Shown: in pieces, positions 40,677 to 49,394 of the stretch
Numbering within the stretch: the stretch's first letter is position 1
Layout of the letters: each line of letters begins with the position of its first letter
Assembly (NCBI RefSeq): GCF_029893585.1
Contig: NZ_JARXYX010000026.1
Coordinates: 62,001 to 126,000, forward strand
Direction of reading: 5' to 3'
DNA from: Streptomyces sp. LBL
GTDB lineage: Bacteria > Actinomycetota > Actinomycetes > Streptomycetales > Streptomycetaceae
Length of the DNA stretch: 64,000 bases
Program-made: the position numbers and the translations under genes
Notes under the pieces: generated by a model
The model's database searches: none
What the model saw: the letters and a program-made list of their open reading frames with translations, nothing else
What the model was told of the DNA's origin: nothing

Positions 40677-41423
40677 TTGAGCGTTCCGTACGAGAGGGCA
40701 GCGTACGAACCACCCGAGTCGCCCGAGTCTCCGGAGGAGCACCTCGCGCGGCTCCTCGGCCGTGCCCTGAACTCCTTCGAGCTGCCCGACGAGACGATGG
40801 CGCGGCTGGACTGCGCGCTGGCGCACGACAGTTCGCTGCACTCCGCGCACCACAGCGCGGGGCTGCACCGCGAGACGTACCGGCACACCTGGCTGCTGGT
40901 CGACGGTTCGGCGCTCACCCTGTGGGAGCTCGTCCACAACACCGCCCCGGACGGCGTCCCGCAGCACGAGGTGTATGTCGACCAGGAGGAGCTGCGCACC
41001 GCCACCGCGCGGCTTCCGCTGCCGCCGGACGCCCCGGACTTCGAGCTGCCGGTGACGGTCCAACTCTCGCCGGTCAGCTTGCCGCGCCACGCGTATGTGT
41101 CGGACAACTCGGCGGACCACGCGCGTCGGCTGCTGCGCCGGGCGGAGAACGCGGACCGGCCGGGCACGGACACGGCCACCCTGCTGGCCACGGCATGCGC
41201 CCACCAGATCATCCAGGCCTTCGGGCGCCTGGGCCGGACGGGCCGCGCCGGGCTGTGTTTCTCGCTCTACGAGCACGCGTTCCTGCTGCGCGACGGCGAG
41301 GAGGTCTCCCTCTGGGAGGTCGAGCACACGGCCACACCCGACGGCCGGCACATGTGCGAGGTGTACCTGAGCGAGGACCGGGCCAGGGACGCGATGGAGC
41401 GGCGGGCGGCACAGCTCTCCTGA
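40677..41423 (+). CDS. DUF6227-like Streptomyces protein
   Basis: 248 residues of unknown function; I recognise the family (tentatively DUF6227) from its first part, PESPEEHLARLLGRALNSFE. The protein contains an internal duplication: RETYRHTWLLVDGSALTLWE ... EVYVDQEEL and CFSLYEHAFLLRDGEEVSLW ... EVYLSEDRA, each beta-rich. It has no signal peptide or helices. The TTG at 40677 has GGGAGA 5 nt upstream and is preferred. A SigR-like promoter upstream suggests induction by thiol stress. Downstream, 41430-41600 holds imperfect GCGCACAGGCTGCG repeats and no gene. Confidence 0.65.
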   Translation: MSVPYERAAYEPPESPESPEEHLARLLGRALNSFELPDETMARLDCALAHDSSLHSAHHSAGLHRETYRHTWLLVDGSALTLWELVHNTAPDGVPQHEVYVDQEELRTATARLPLPPDAPDFELPVTVQLSPVSLPRHAYVSDNSADHARRLLRRAENADRPGTDTATLLATACAHQIIQAFGRLGRTGRAGLCFSLYEHAFLLRDGEEVSLWEVEHTATPDGRHMCEVYLSEDRARDAMERRAAQLS

Positions 41424-41605
41424 GGCGGGACACCCGGCTTGCCTGCGGGCGGGCGCACAGCCTGCCGACCCGGGGGCGCACAGGCTGCGGACGGGCTGGG
41501 CGCGCAGGCTGCGAACGGGCTGTTGGCAGCCGAGGTGCGCAGCCTGCGCGACGCACGAGATGCGGGTTCGGGGTGCGCGGGGCGCACAGGCTCTGCCCGG
41601 TGTGG

Positions 41606-41857
41606 TCAGGGGCCGGTGCTGAGGCGTCGTACCAGGCCCGCGAACTCGTCCTGCTCGGCCGGGGTCAGCTCGACGGACTCCCGGTGCGGGCCGACCTGAC
41701 GCTGGTGCGGCAGCGCGGGCAGGGTCAGCGCGCGTCGGCGGGCGGCGTCGGTGCGACCGCGGCGGAGCATCACGGCCAGACCGATCCCCCAGGCGACGGT
41801 CACCAGGACGAGGAAAGTCATACCAAGGAGTTGGTAGACCGAGACGTGCTCAGGCAT
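41606..41857 (-). CDS. small membrane protein
   Basis: 83 residues. The N-terminal membrane helix (YQLLGMTFLVLVTVAWGIGL) is followed by a basic stretch (RRGRTDAARRRAL) and a soluble end with SVELTPAEQDEFAGLVRRLS, which looks like a short SHOCT-like helix pair. ATG at 41857. It lies downstream of fruA on the same strand, 130 bp away, and may be transcribed with it. No function is known. Confidence 0.6.
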   Translation of the reverse strand: MPEHVSVYQLLGMTFLVLVTVAWGIGLAVMLRRGRTDAARRRALTLPALPHQRQVGPHRESVELTPAEQDEFAGLVRRLSTGP

Positions 41858-41989
41858 GCGTTCCAGTAGACACCACGGTCCGGGGCCGAAGTCCCGGACC
41901 GTGATGTATCTCGCATGTGCCGTGAACACCTCACAGTGTTCCAAAGGGGCCAGACTGCGTGTCCTGAGGCGCCCTCATGGTCATGCCGC

Positions 41990-44101
41990 TTATGCCGCGA
42001 CCGGCTGCTTCGGCTCGGCCGCCGCCACGGCGGTGCCCTCCTCCGCGGACGCGGAGACGGGCGCGGTGCCCGGTGCCGGCTTGCGCAAGCTCTTCAGTAC
42101 GACGACCAGCGCGGTCGTGACGCAGACGCCGGCCGCGATGGCGACCAGGTAGAGGAACGGGTTGCCGATCAGCGGAACCACGAAGATGCCGCCGTGCGGG
42201 GCGCGCAGCGTGGCGCCGAAGGCCATCGACAGGGCGCCGGTGACCGCGCCGCCGACCATCGAGGACGGGATGACCCGTAGCGGGTCGGCCGCGGCGAACG
42301 GGATCGCGCCTTCCGAGATGAAGGAGGCGCCCAGCACCCAGGCGGCCTTGCCGTTCTCGCGCTCGGTCTCGGTGAAGAGCTTGCCGCGCACGGTCGTCGC
42401 CAGCGCCATGGCCAGCGGCGGGACCATACCGGCCGCCATCACGGCCGCCATGATCTTCATCGCGGAGTCGCTGGGGCTCGCGACGGCGATACCGGCAGTG
42501 GCGAAGGTGTACGCGACCTTGTTGACCGGGCCGCCGAGGTCGAAGCACATCATCAGACCGAGCAGCAGGCCCAGCAGGACGGCGTTGCTGCCGGTGAGGC
42601 CGTTGAGCCAGTCGGTCATGCCCTTCTGCGCGGACGCGATGGGCTTGCCGATCACCACGAACATCAGGAACCCGACGATCGCCGAGGAGATCAGCGGGAT
42701 CACCACCACCGGCATGATGCCGCGCAGCGCCGCCGGGATGCCGACCTTCTGGATGGCCATCACCACGCCACCGGCGATCAGACCGGCCGCCAGACCGCCG
42801 AGGAAGCCGGCGTTGATGGTGAGTGAGATCGCGCCGCCGACGAAGCCGGGCACGAGACCGGGGCGGTCCGCCATGCCGTACGCGATGTAGCCGGCCAGTA
42901 CCGGGACGAGGAAGCCGAAGGCGACGCCGCCGATCTGGAAGAGCAGGGCGCCCCAGCTGTCCGCCTGGGTCCACACGAAGTGGTCCATGACCGACGGGGC
43001 GCTGTTGATCTTGTAGCCGCCGATCGCGAACCCGAGGGCGATCAGCAGACCGCCCGCCGCGACGAACGGGACCATGTAGCTGACGCCGGACATCAGCCAC
43101 GTGCGGAGCTTGGCGCCGTAGCCCTCGGTGGAGTCGCCGGAGCGCTCGACGGGGGTGCCGGGGACGGAGCCCGCGGTGACCTCGCCGCGCTGGGCCTTCC
43201 CGCGCACCTCGGTGATCAGCTCGCCGGGGCGGTTGATGCCGGCCTTCACGCCGACGTCGACGGTCGGCTTCCCGGCGAAGCGGTCCTTGTCCCGTACGGG
43301 CACGTCGTGGGCGAAGATCACGCCGTCCGCCGCCGCGATGACCGCCGGGTCGAGCCGGGTGAAGCCTGCGGAGCCCTGCGTCTCCACGAGGAGTTCCACG
43401 CCCGCCTCACGGCCGGCGTTCTCCAGTGACTCGGCCGCCATGTACGTGTGGGCGATACCGGTCGGGCAGGAGGTGACGGCGACGATACGGAAGGGACGCT
43501 CCGAGGAAGCGTCGGCGCCCTGGGTGTCCTTGGCGGCCTTGGCGGCCTTGGCGGCCTTGGCGTTCCCGGCGTCCTTCGCGTCGTCGGTACCCGTGGCGGC
43601 GCCGGCGGAGGCCGCCGCCGGCGCCGCCACGGAGTCTTCGGAACCGGCCGCGGCGGAGGGCTTCTCCCCGCGGATCAGCGCGGCCGCGGCGGTCGCGTCG
43701 TCCACCGAGCGCAGCGCGGCGGTGAACTCGGCGTTCATCAGCTGGCGGGCCAGTGAGGACAGGATCGTCAGGTGGGCGTCGTCCGCGCCGGCCGGCGCGG
43801 CGATCAGGAAGATCAGGTCGGCGGGGCCGTCCGCGGCGCCGAAGTCGACACCGGAGGCGCTGCGCCCGAAGGCGAGCGTCGGCTCGGTGACATGCTCGCT
43901 ACGGCAGTGCGGGATGCCGATGCCGCCGTCGAGGCCGGTCGGCATCTGCGCCTCACGGGCGGCCACGTCGGCGAGGAAGCCCCCCAGGTCGGTCACCCGG
44001 CCCAGGGCCACCATGCGCTCGGCGAGGGCACGCGCCGCCGCTTCCTTGCTGTCGGCGGACAGGTCGAGATCGACCAGGTCCGCGGTGATCATCTCGCTCA
44101 T
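41990..44101 (-). CDS. fruA: fructose PTS permease IIABC
   Basis: 703 residues. IIA: residues 1-145 with the phosphorylated His65 in GIGIPHCRSEH. IIB: about 203-300 with the phospho-Cys at 212 (AVTSCPTGIAHTYMAAE). IIC: about 330-680 with ten or so helices, including FAIGGYKINSAPSVMDHF and GGPVNKVAYTFATAGIAVAS. It imports fructose and phosphorylates it to fructose-1-phosphate, which FruK uses. The IIA-IIB linker contains an Ala-Lys repeat (AKAAKAAKAAKD). It is preceded by fruK with a 463-bp spacer. Confidence 0.95.
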   Translation of the reverse strand: MSEMITADLVDLDLSADSKEAAARALAERMVALGRVTDLGGFLADVAAREAQMPTGLDGGIGIPHCRSEHVTEPTLAFGRSASGVDFGAADGPADLIFLIAAPAGADDAHLTILSSLARQLMNAEFTAALRSVDDATAAAALIRGEKPSAAAGSEDSVAAPAAASAGAATGTDDAKDAGNAKAAKAAKAAKDTQGADASSERPFRIVAVTSCPTGIAHTYMAAESLENAGREAGVELLVETQGSAGFTRLDPAVIAAADGVIFAHDVPVRDKDRFAGKPTVDVGVKAGINRPGELITEVRGKAQRGEVTAGSVPGTPVERSGDSTEGYGAKLRTWLMSGVSYMVPFVAAGGLLIALGFAIGGYKINSAPSVMDHFVWTQADSWGALLFQIGGVAFGFLVPVLAGYIAYGMADRPGLVPGFVGGAISLTINAGFLGGLAAGLIAGGVVMAIQKVGIPAALRGIMPVVVIPLISSAIVGFLMFVVIGKPIASAQKGMTDWLNGLTGSNAVLLGLLLGLMMCFDLGGPVNKVAYTFATAGIAVASPSDSAMKIMAAVMAAGMVPPLAMALATTVRGKLFTETERENGKAAWVLGASFISEGAIPFAAADPLRVIPSSMVGGAVTGALSMAFGATLRAPHGGIFVVPLIGNPFLYLVAIAAGVCVTTALVVVLKSLRKPAPGTAPVSASAEEGTAVAAAEPKQPVAA

Positions 44102-44568
44102 CGCGGGTTCCTTCGCACGCGTATCGCCCGGGGAGTGGGGTGGGCGGGGACGGGGGTGGGGACGGGGGTGCAGTGTGCCGTTGCGGGATGGGGCGATCGG
44201 GGGACATCTGTGTCGGTGAAGGCGGGGCCGGGGAAACCTCGCCTCCCCAGGGCGGCAGGGCGGTTCGGGTGGACCTGCTGCCCGTCGTCGGCGGCGAGTA
44301 ACAGGGAGCCTCGCCGCTCCAGGACCGGTTCCGAGAGGAGCGCGGCGGGCGCGGCGGGCGTGATGACTGTGGCGGCCGTGGCGGTCCTGATGGCCGTCGT
44401 GGCCGTGGCGGCTGTCGCCGTCGCCGTCGGGATGGCCGCCGTGGCCGTGATGGCCCTGGCGGTCGTCGCCGTCGGGCGAGGCGCCGTGGTGATCGCAGCT
44501 GTCGTGGTGACCGCCGACGTCGCCGCTGTCGTGGTGATCGCCGTTTTGGGGGTCGTACGAGGATTCAT
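44098..44568 (-). other. 156-codon low-complexity frame bridging fruK and fruA
   Basis: ATG at 44568 overlaps the fruK stop (ATGA), and the TGA at 44098-44100 overlaps the fruA ATG. The product is mostly Thr and Ala for 80 residues (TTAATSAVTTTAAITTAP), then Pro/Arg-rich. One of the other minus-strand frames is His/Asp/Gly-rich (GDHHDSGDVGGHHDSC) and also open. The DNA is a degenerate GCC/GTC/CAC repeat, so open frames on both strands are expected by composition. It is probably a spacer, but the exact fit at both ends is curious. Confidence 0.25.
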
Positions 44569-45512
44569 GAGATGGGCTCCGTCAGTACACGATCCACCGG
44601 CACCTCGGCCGTGACCGTCACCGCTGCCGGGTCCAGGTCGGCCGGTGTCGGCATCACGCTGCCGGGCAGTTGGACGGCCGCCGCGCCGTGGGCGACCGCG
44701 GAGGCCAGGGCTTCCGGGCCGCTGCCGCCGGCGATCAGGAAACCGGCGAGGGAGGAGTCACCGGCGCCCACATTGCTGCGTACGACGTCCACGCGGGCGC
44801 TGCCGAACCAGGAGCCCGCGCCGTCCACGAGCAGTTGCCCGTCGGCGCCCAGGCTCGCGAGTACGGCGCGCGCGCCCATCTCGCGCAACTCCTCGGCCGC
44901 CTTCACCGCGTCGCCCACCGTGGACAGGGGGCGCCCGACGGCTTGCGCGAGCTCCTCGGCGTTGGGCTTCACCACGTCGGGCCGCTCGCGCAACGCCTCC
45001 AGGAGCGCGGGCCCCGAGGTGTCCAGCGCGATGCGCTTGCCCGCGGCGTGCGCCCGGGCGACGAGCGCCGCGTACCAGGACGGCGCGAGCCCCCGTGGCA
45101 GGCTTCCGCAGCAGGCGATCCAGTCCGCGTCGCCCGACTGCGCGCGGACCGTTTCCAGGAGCAACTCCTGCTCCTCCAGCGACAGTTCGGGACCCGGCGC
45201 GTTGATCTTCGTGAGGACACCGTTGGACTCCGCGAGCGCGATGTTCGAGCGGGTGGCTCCGGCGACCGGTACCGGCGCGACCTCGATGCCCTGCGCGTCG
45301 AGCAGGTCGGCGACGAGTGCGCCCGGCGCACCACCCAGGGGCAGTACCGCGACCGTGCGCTGTCCGGCGGCCGAGACCGCGCGTGAGACGTTCACGCCCT
45401 TGCCGCCCGGGTCCATGCGCTCGCCGGTGGCGCGGATGACCTCGCCACGGTCCAGCGAGGGAACCTCGTAGGTGCGGTCCAGGGACGGGTTCGGGGTGAC
45501 GGTGAGGATCAT
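44565..45512 (-). CDS. fruK: 1-phosphofructokinase
   Basis: A protein of 315 residues of the PfkB family that turns fructose-1-phosphate into fructose-1,6-bisphosphate. ILTVTPNPSLDRTYEVPSL at the start, MDPGGKGVNVSRAVSAAG for substrate binding, IACCGSLPRGL, and the catalytic SNVGAGDSSLAGFLIAGG with the general-base Asp are all there. Its ATG overlaps the fruR stop by 4 nt. Central gene of the fruR-fruK-fruA operon. Confidence 0.95.
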   Translation of the reverse strand: MILTVTPNPSLDRTYEVPSLDRGEVIRATGERMDPGGKGVNVSRAVSAAGQRTVAVLPLGGAPGALVADLLDAQGIEVAPVPVAGATRSNIALAESNGVLTKINAPGPELSLEEQELLLETVRAQSGDADWIACCGSLPRGLAPSWYAALVARAHAAGKRIALDTSGPALLEALRERPDVVKPNAEELAQAVGRPLSTVGDAVKAAEELREMGARAVLASLGADGQLLVDGAGSWFGSARVDVVRSNVGAGDSSLAGFLIAGGSGPEALASAVAHGAAAVQLPGSVMPTPADLDPAAVTVTAEVPVDRVLTEPIS

Positions 45513-46270
45513 GCGCGCACTACCTCCGTGCCGCCGCGCTCGATCGCGGTGGCGTCTTCGGGGCTCAGCCCGCTGTCAGTGATCAGCAGGTCCACGTCGC
45601 TCAGGCCGCCGAAGCGGGCGAAGTGCTCCTGGCCGTGCTTGGCGGAGTCGGCGAGCAGCACCACACGGCGGGCCGCGGCCATCGCCGCCCGCTTCACCGC
45701 GGCCTCCGCGAGGTCGGGGGTGGTCAGGCCATGCTCGGCGGAGAAGCCGTTGGCCGCCACGAAGAGGACATCGGCGCGGATCTCGCCGTACGCCCGCAGC
45801 GCCCACGCGTCCACGGCGGCGCGCGTACGGTGCCGTACACGCCCCCCGACGAGGTGGAGCTGGATGCCGGGGTGGTCCGCGAGGCGGGCCGCGATCGGCA
45901 GGCTGTGCGTGACGACGGTGAGCGATACCTCGAGCGGAATGGCGGCGGCCAGGCGGGCGACCGTCGTTCCGGCGTCGAGGACCATCGTGCCCTCGGTCGG
46001 CAGCTCGGCGAGGGCGGCCTTGGCGATGCGGTCCTTCTCGTCGGCCGCCGTCGTCTCGCGCTCGGCGAGGTCCGGCTCGAAGTCGAGGCGGCCGGCCGGG
46101 ATGGCGCCGCCGTGCACCCGGCGCAGGAGGCCGGCGCGGTCGAGGGACTTCAGGTCCCGGCGGATCGTCTCCGCCGTGACCTGGAACTCCTCCGCCAGCG
46201 ACACGACATCCACTCGGCCGCCGTCCCGGGCGAGCCGGAGGATCTCCTGCTGCCGCTCCGGTGCGTACAT
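45509..46270 (-). CDS. fruR: DeoR/GlpR-family regulator of the fructose operon
   Basis: 253 residues. The N-terminal HTH (RQQEILRLARDGGRVDVVSL, TAETIRRDLKSLDRAGLL) and the sugar-phosphate-binding C-terminal domain (GTMVLDAGTTVARLAAAI, DVLFVAANGFSAEHGLTTPD, VLLADSAKHGQEHFARFGG) define the family. It is the first gene of the operon and probably represses it until fructose-1-phosphate accumulates; the effector is inferred from family and context. The 402-bp gap upstream (46271-46672) contains TCCCGCGGCTCAGG and CAGCCCACCC repeats but no gene. Confidence 0.92.
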   Translation of the reverse strand: MYAPERQQEILRLARDGGRVDVVSLAEEFQVTAETIRRDLKSLDRAGLLRRVHGGAIPAGRLDFEPDLAERETTAADEKDRIAKAALAELPTEGTMVLDAGTTVARLAAAIPLEVSLTVVTHSLPIAARLADHPGIQLHLVGGRVRHRTRAAVDAWALRAYGEIRADVLFVAANGFSAEHGLTTPDLAEAAVKRAAMAAARRVVLLADSAKHGQEHFARFGGLSDVDLLITDSGLSPEDATAIERGGTEVVRA

Positions 46271-46430
46271 GTCCGTTCGCCTCCGACCTGTGCCCGAACT
46301 TGTGGTTTCGTCAGGGACGCTACGCCCGGATTTCCGGAAAGTAAACAGGTTCGGACGTCATTCGGGCATGAACGGACTTCCGGGCGGATACGAAAGACCC
46401 GGCACCGTTTCCGGCGCCGGGCCCTTCCCA

Positions 46431-46672
46431 TCCGGGGCTCAGGACAGAGCCCCGGCCTCCCGCGGCTCAGGGCCGCCCGCGGCTCAGGACGCGAGCCCGG
46501 GCCTCCCGCGGCTCGGACATGAGCCCATGCCTCCCACGACTCAGGGCCACCCGCAGCTCAGCCCCGAACCAGCCCACCCCCGCCCCAGCCCACCCGCAGC
46601 TCAGCCCCGAACCAGCCCACCCACGAACCCGGCCCACCCGCAGCCCACCCACGAACCCGGCCCACCCGCGCC
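46431..46672. repeat. degenerate repeats upstream of the fru operon
   Basis: CTCCCGCGGCTCAGG-like units (46457-46520) are followed by units of the CCCACCCACGAACCCGG type (46615-46660). They are non-coding and separate fruR from the downstream end of the MFS gene on the same strand. Confidence 0.5.
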
Positions 46673-48334
46673 TCAGCCCACGAGCTCGGGCTTCTTCACC
46701 TCCGCCTCCGCCTCCGCCTCCGCCTCCGCCTCCGCCTCCGCAAGGCTCGCCTCGTCCCCTTCCACATGCTGCGCCGGCCGCTTCGGCAGGGCGAACATCA
46801 GCAGGAAGATCACGCCCATCACGGCGGCCACCCAGCCCAGCGCGTGCGAGAAGGCGTCGACGAAGGCCGGGCCCACCTGGGCGGGCAGCAGTCCGTCGCC
46901 GATCTCGCCGAAGTAGACGACCGACACCAGACCGAGCCCCAGCGCGTTACCCATCTGCTGCACGGTGTTGATGAGACCCGACGCCGAACCGGAGTGCTCG
47001 CGCGGCACGTCCGAGAGCACCGCGTCCGTCAGCGGCGCGACGATCAGCCCCATCCCCACGCCCATCACGACCAGCGGCAGGGCCATCTGCCAGGACGCGA
47101 TACCGAGGCCGTAGTGCTCGGACTCCCAGATGTAGAGCAGTACGCCCGTCCCCATCAGCAGCGCGCCTGCCTGCAGCACCTTGCGCCCGAAGCGCGGGAC
47201 CAGCTTCTGGACCGACAGACCGGCCGCCGTCGACACGGCGATCGAGAACGGGACGCCTGTCAGCCCGGCCTTCAGCGGGCTCCAGCCCAGGCCCGTCTGC
47301 ATGTACAGGGTCCACACCAGGAAGAAGATGCCCAGTCCGACACCGAAGACGGTCTGCACGGCGATGCCGGCGGCGAAGCTCTTCACCTTGAACAGCGACA
47401 GTTCGATCAGCGGGGAGCCGTCGCGCGCCGCCTTGCGCTTCTCGTACGCCACCAGCGCACCGAAGACGCCGAACGCGCCGGCCATCGAGACGTACCCCCA
47501 CAGCGGCCAGTCCAGCTCGCGGCCGCGGGTGAGCGGGTAGAGCAGCATCAGCAGGCCGAGGATGACGAGGGCGACGCCGACGAGGTCCAGTTTCAGCGCC
47601 TTCGGCGCCTTCGACTCGGTGATGAAGCGACGGCCGAGGATGAGGCCCGCGACACCGACCGGCAGGTTGATGAGGAAGATCGGCCGCCATTCCAGTCCGA
47701 ACAGGTTCCACTCGGTCAGCAGCGCGCCGAGCAGCGGGCCGGAGACGGCGCCCAGGCCGACGATCGCCCCGAAGAGACCGAACACCTTGCCGCGTTCGTG
47801 CGCCGGGAAGGTGGCGTGCACGATCGACAGGACCTGCGGCACCATCAGCGCCGCCATGCCGCCCTGCAGGATGCGGGAGGCGACCAGCATCTCCGGGTTC
47901 GCGGCGAAGCCGCACAGCGCGGAGGCGATCGTGAAGCCGCCGATACCGATCAGGAACAGCCGTTTGCGGCCGTGGATGTCACCGAGACGTCCGCCGGTGA
48001 TCAGACCGGCGGCGAAGGCGAGCGCGTAGCCGGCCGTTATCCACTGGATCTGACTGACGGAGGCGCCCGCGTCCTTCTGGATGGACGGGATGGCGATATT
48101 GACGATCGTGACGTCGACGAGGTCCATGAAGGCCGCGGTCATCACGATGGCGAGGGCGAACCAGCGTCGCCGGTCGGCCGCCGGGGTCGGACCCGAGGCC
48201 GGGTCAGAGTCCGAGGCCAGGTCAGGGTCCGAGGCCAGGTCAGGGTCCGAGGCCAGGTCAGAGTCCGAGGCCAGGTCAGAGTCCGGGTCAGGGTCAGGAG
48301 CCGGGCTGTCCACGAGGGTGTCGGTGGAGGTCAT
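46673..48334 (-). CDS. DHA2-family (14-helix) MFS drug exporter
   Basis: 553 residues of the EmrB/QacA type. Helix 1 motif FMDLVDVTIVNIAIPSIQKD, GGRLGDIHGRKRLFLIGIGG and GPLLGALLTEWNLFGLEWRP are typical. Two in-frame repeats mark the ends. An 18-nt unit (48202-48285) gives Asp-Leu-Ala-Ser-Asp repeats at the N-terminus, and seven copies of a 6-nt unit (46699-46740) give an Ala-Glu run before the C-terminus. It sits 20 nt after a TetR gene that lacks its DNA-binding domain, so its repression may be lost. Confidence 0.92.
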   Translation of the reverse strand: MTSTDTLVDSPAPDPDPDSDLASDSDLASDPDLASDPDLASDSDPASGPTPAADRRRWFALAIVMTAAFMDLVDVTIVNIAIPSIQKDAGASVSQIQWITAGYALAFAAGLITGGRLGDIHGRKRLFLIGIGGFTIASALCGFAANPEMLVASRILQGGMAALMVPQVLSIVHATFPAHERGKVFGLFGAIVGLGAVSGPLLGALLTEWNLFGLEWRPIFLINLPVGVAGLILGRRFITESKAPKALKLDLVGVALVILGLLMLLYPLTRGRELDWPLWGYVSMAGAFGVFGALVAYEKRKAARDGSPLIELSLFKVKSFAAGIAVQTVFGVGLGIFFLVWTLYMQTGLGWSPLKAGLTGVPFSIAVSTAAGLSVQKLVPRFGRKVLQAGALLMGTGVLLYIWESEHYGLGIASWQMALPLVVMGVGMGLIVAPLTDAVLSDVPREHSGSASGLINTVQQMGNALGLGLVSVVYFGEIGDGLLPAQVGPAFVDAFSHALGWVAAVMGVIFLLMFALPKRPAQHVEGDEASLAEAEAEAEAEAEAEVKKPELVG

Positions 48335-48354
48335 GTCGTCAAGCTATGACCTCA

Positions 48355-48845
48355 TTAGGTCAGGCCATGTCCTACTTCCCTATCGGACAGGCGCGGGCGT
48401 TGCTCTGTCGCGTCCCCGGCATCCGCGACCATGCGAACGAGGGTGTCGACGAGCTCGTCGGCGGTGATGTGCCACTTGTCCGTGTCGAGGTGGCCGCTGA
48501 GTTCCATGCCCGCGATGCCGTGGGCGCTGGTGAGCAGCAGGGCGCCGTAGTGCCGTGCGTCCTGCTCCCCCACGAGGGCGGCGACGACGGGCAGGAACTC
48601 GTCCTGGAAACGTTCGGCCGCGCGGTCGGCTGCGGCCGGGTCGCCCTCCGGTCCGCAGAGCTGGAGCTGAAGCCGGACGCGATCGAGCCCTTCACCGCGC
48701 CGTCCGGGACCGCGTCGACGCGGCCTGAACAACATCTGGTACAGGTGCGGCTGGTCCCGGCCGACGCCGATGAGGGCGCGGAGGGTGCCGCACAGCTTCT
48801 CGGAGGCCGACAGGGCCGGGTCGGCCCGCAGGGCGCGCACCTGGT
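48355..48845 (-). pseudogene. TetR regulator lacking its DNA-binding domain
   Basis: The frame encodes only the ligand-binding part of a TetR protein: ALRADPALSASEKLCGTLRA, LIGVGRDQPHLYQMLFRP, ERFQDEFLPVVAALVGEQDA, ALLLTSAHGIAGMELSGHLD. Upstream of about 48845 the same strand becomes antisense of an unrelated dehydrogenase fragment, so the HTH is gone. The stop is 20 nt before the DHA2 exporter, which it presumably once repressed. Confidence 0.8.
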
Positions 48846-48852
48846 CGCCCAG

Positions 48853-49134
48853 ATGACCCCGGAGCATGACGAACGCTACGGCGGCCTGGTCACGGCGACC
48901 AACACGCTGATGACCTCGGGCACCGCATCGGGCCTGACCGCCGACGCCGCCGCCCGGGTCATCGCGAAGGCCGTGACGACCCGCAGACCGCGCACCCGCT
49001 ACACCGTCGGTCGGGATGCCGCCCTGATCACCCGCCTGACCCGGATACTGCCCGACCGCACGCTCGACCGCATCCTCACCGCCAACCTGCGCCGCCACTA
49101 CCCGAAGGCAGTCACGCCCGCCTACAGCGGCTGA
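48853..49134 (+). pseudogene. short-chain dehydrogenase, C-terminal fragment
   Basis: About 93 residues: MTPEHDERYGGLVTATNTLM, GLTADAAARVIAKAVTTRRP and YTVGRDAALITRLTRILPDR match the end of an SDR subfamily that has lost its cofactor and catalytic parts. It abuts the TetR fragment head to head, so a rearrangement joined the two truncated genes near 48850. Confidence 0.7.
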
Positions 49135-49271
49135 CGAACAACGTGGTGTTCGCGCTGCCCGCCGACGGCCGCTGACAACTCTCCGGTTCCGGTTCCGGTT
49201 CCGATCCCGAGGCGCGGGGGCGGCTTCGGCCCAGATCCCAAGCCGCCCCCGCCCGGCGCCCACTGGCTCGT

Positions 49272-49307
49272 CACCACCACCACCACCACCACCACCACCA
49301 CCACCAC
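49272..49307. repeat. (CAC)12 microsatellite
   Basis: Twelve uninterrupted CAC triplets, in the gap between the SDR fragment and the WYL regulator. A CCGGTT repeat (49181-49201) lies just before. The rest of 49135-49345 holds no gene. Confidence 0.95.
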
Positions 49308-49345
49308 GAGCGCCGTGGTCACACTGGTTCTGCGGCATCCTCGAA

Positions 49346-49394
49346 CTCATGACGACGGAACACTCATGACAGCGGAACACTCATGACGACGGAC
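49346..49394. repeat. 17-nt repeat carrying three ATG codons at the WYL gene start
   Basis: CTCATGACGACGGAACA (49346-49362), CTCATGACAGCGGAACA (49363-49379) and CTCATGACGACGGAC (49380-49394). The ATGs at 49349, 49366 and 49383 are 17 nt apart and so in three frames; only the last opens the gene. Confidence 0.8.
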
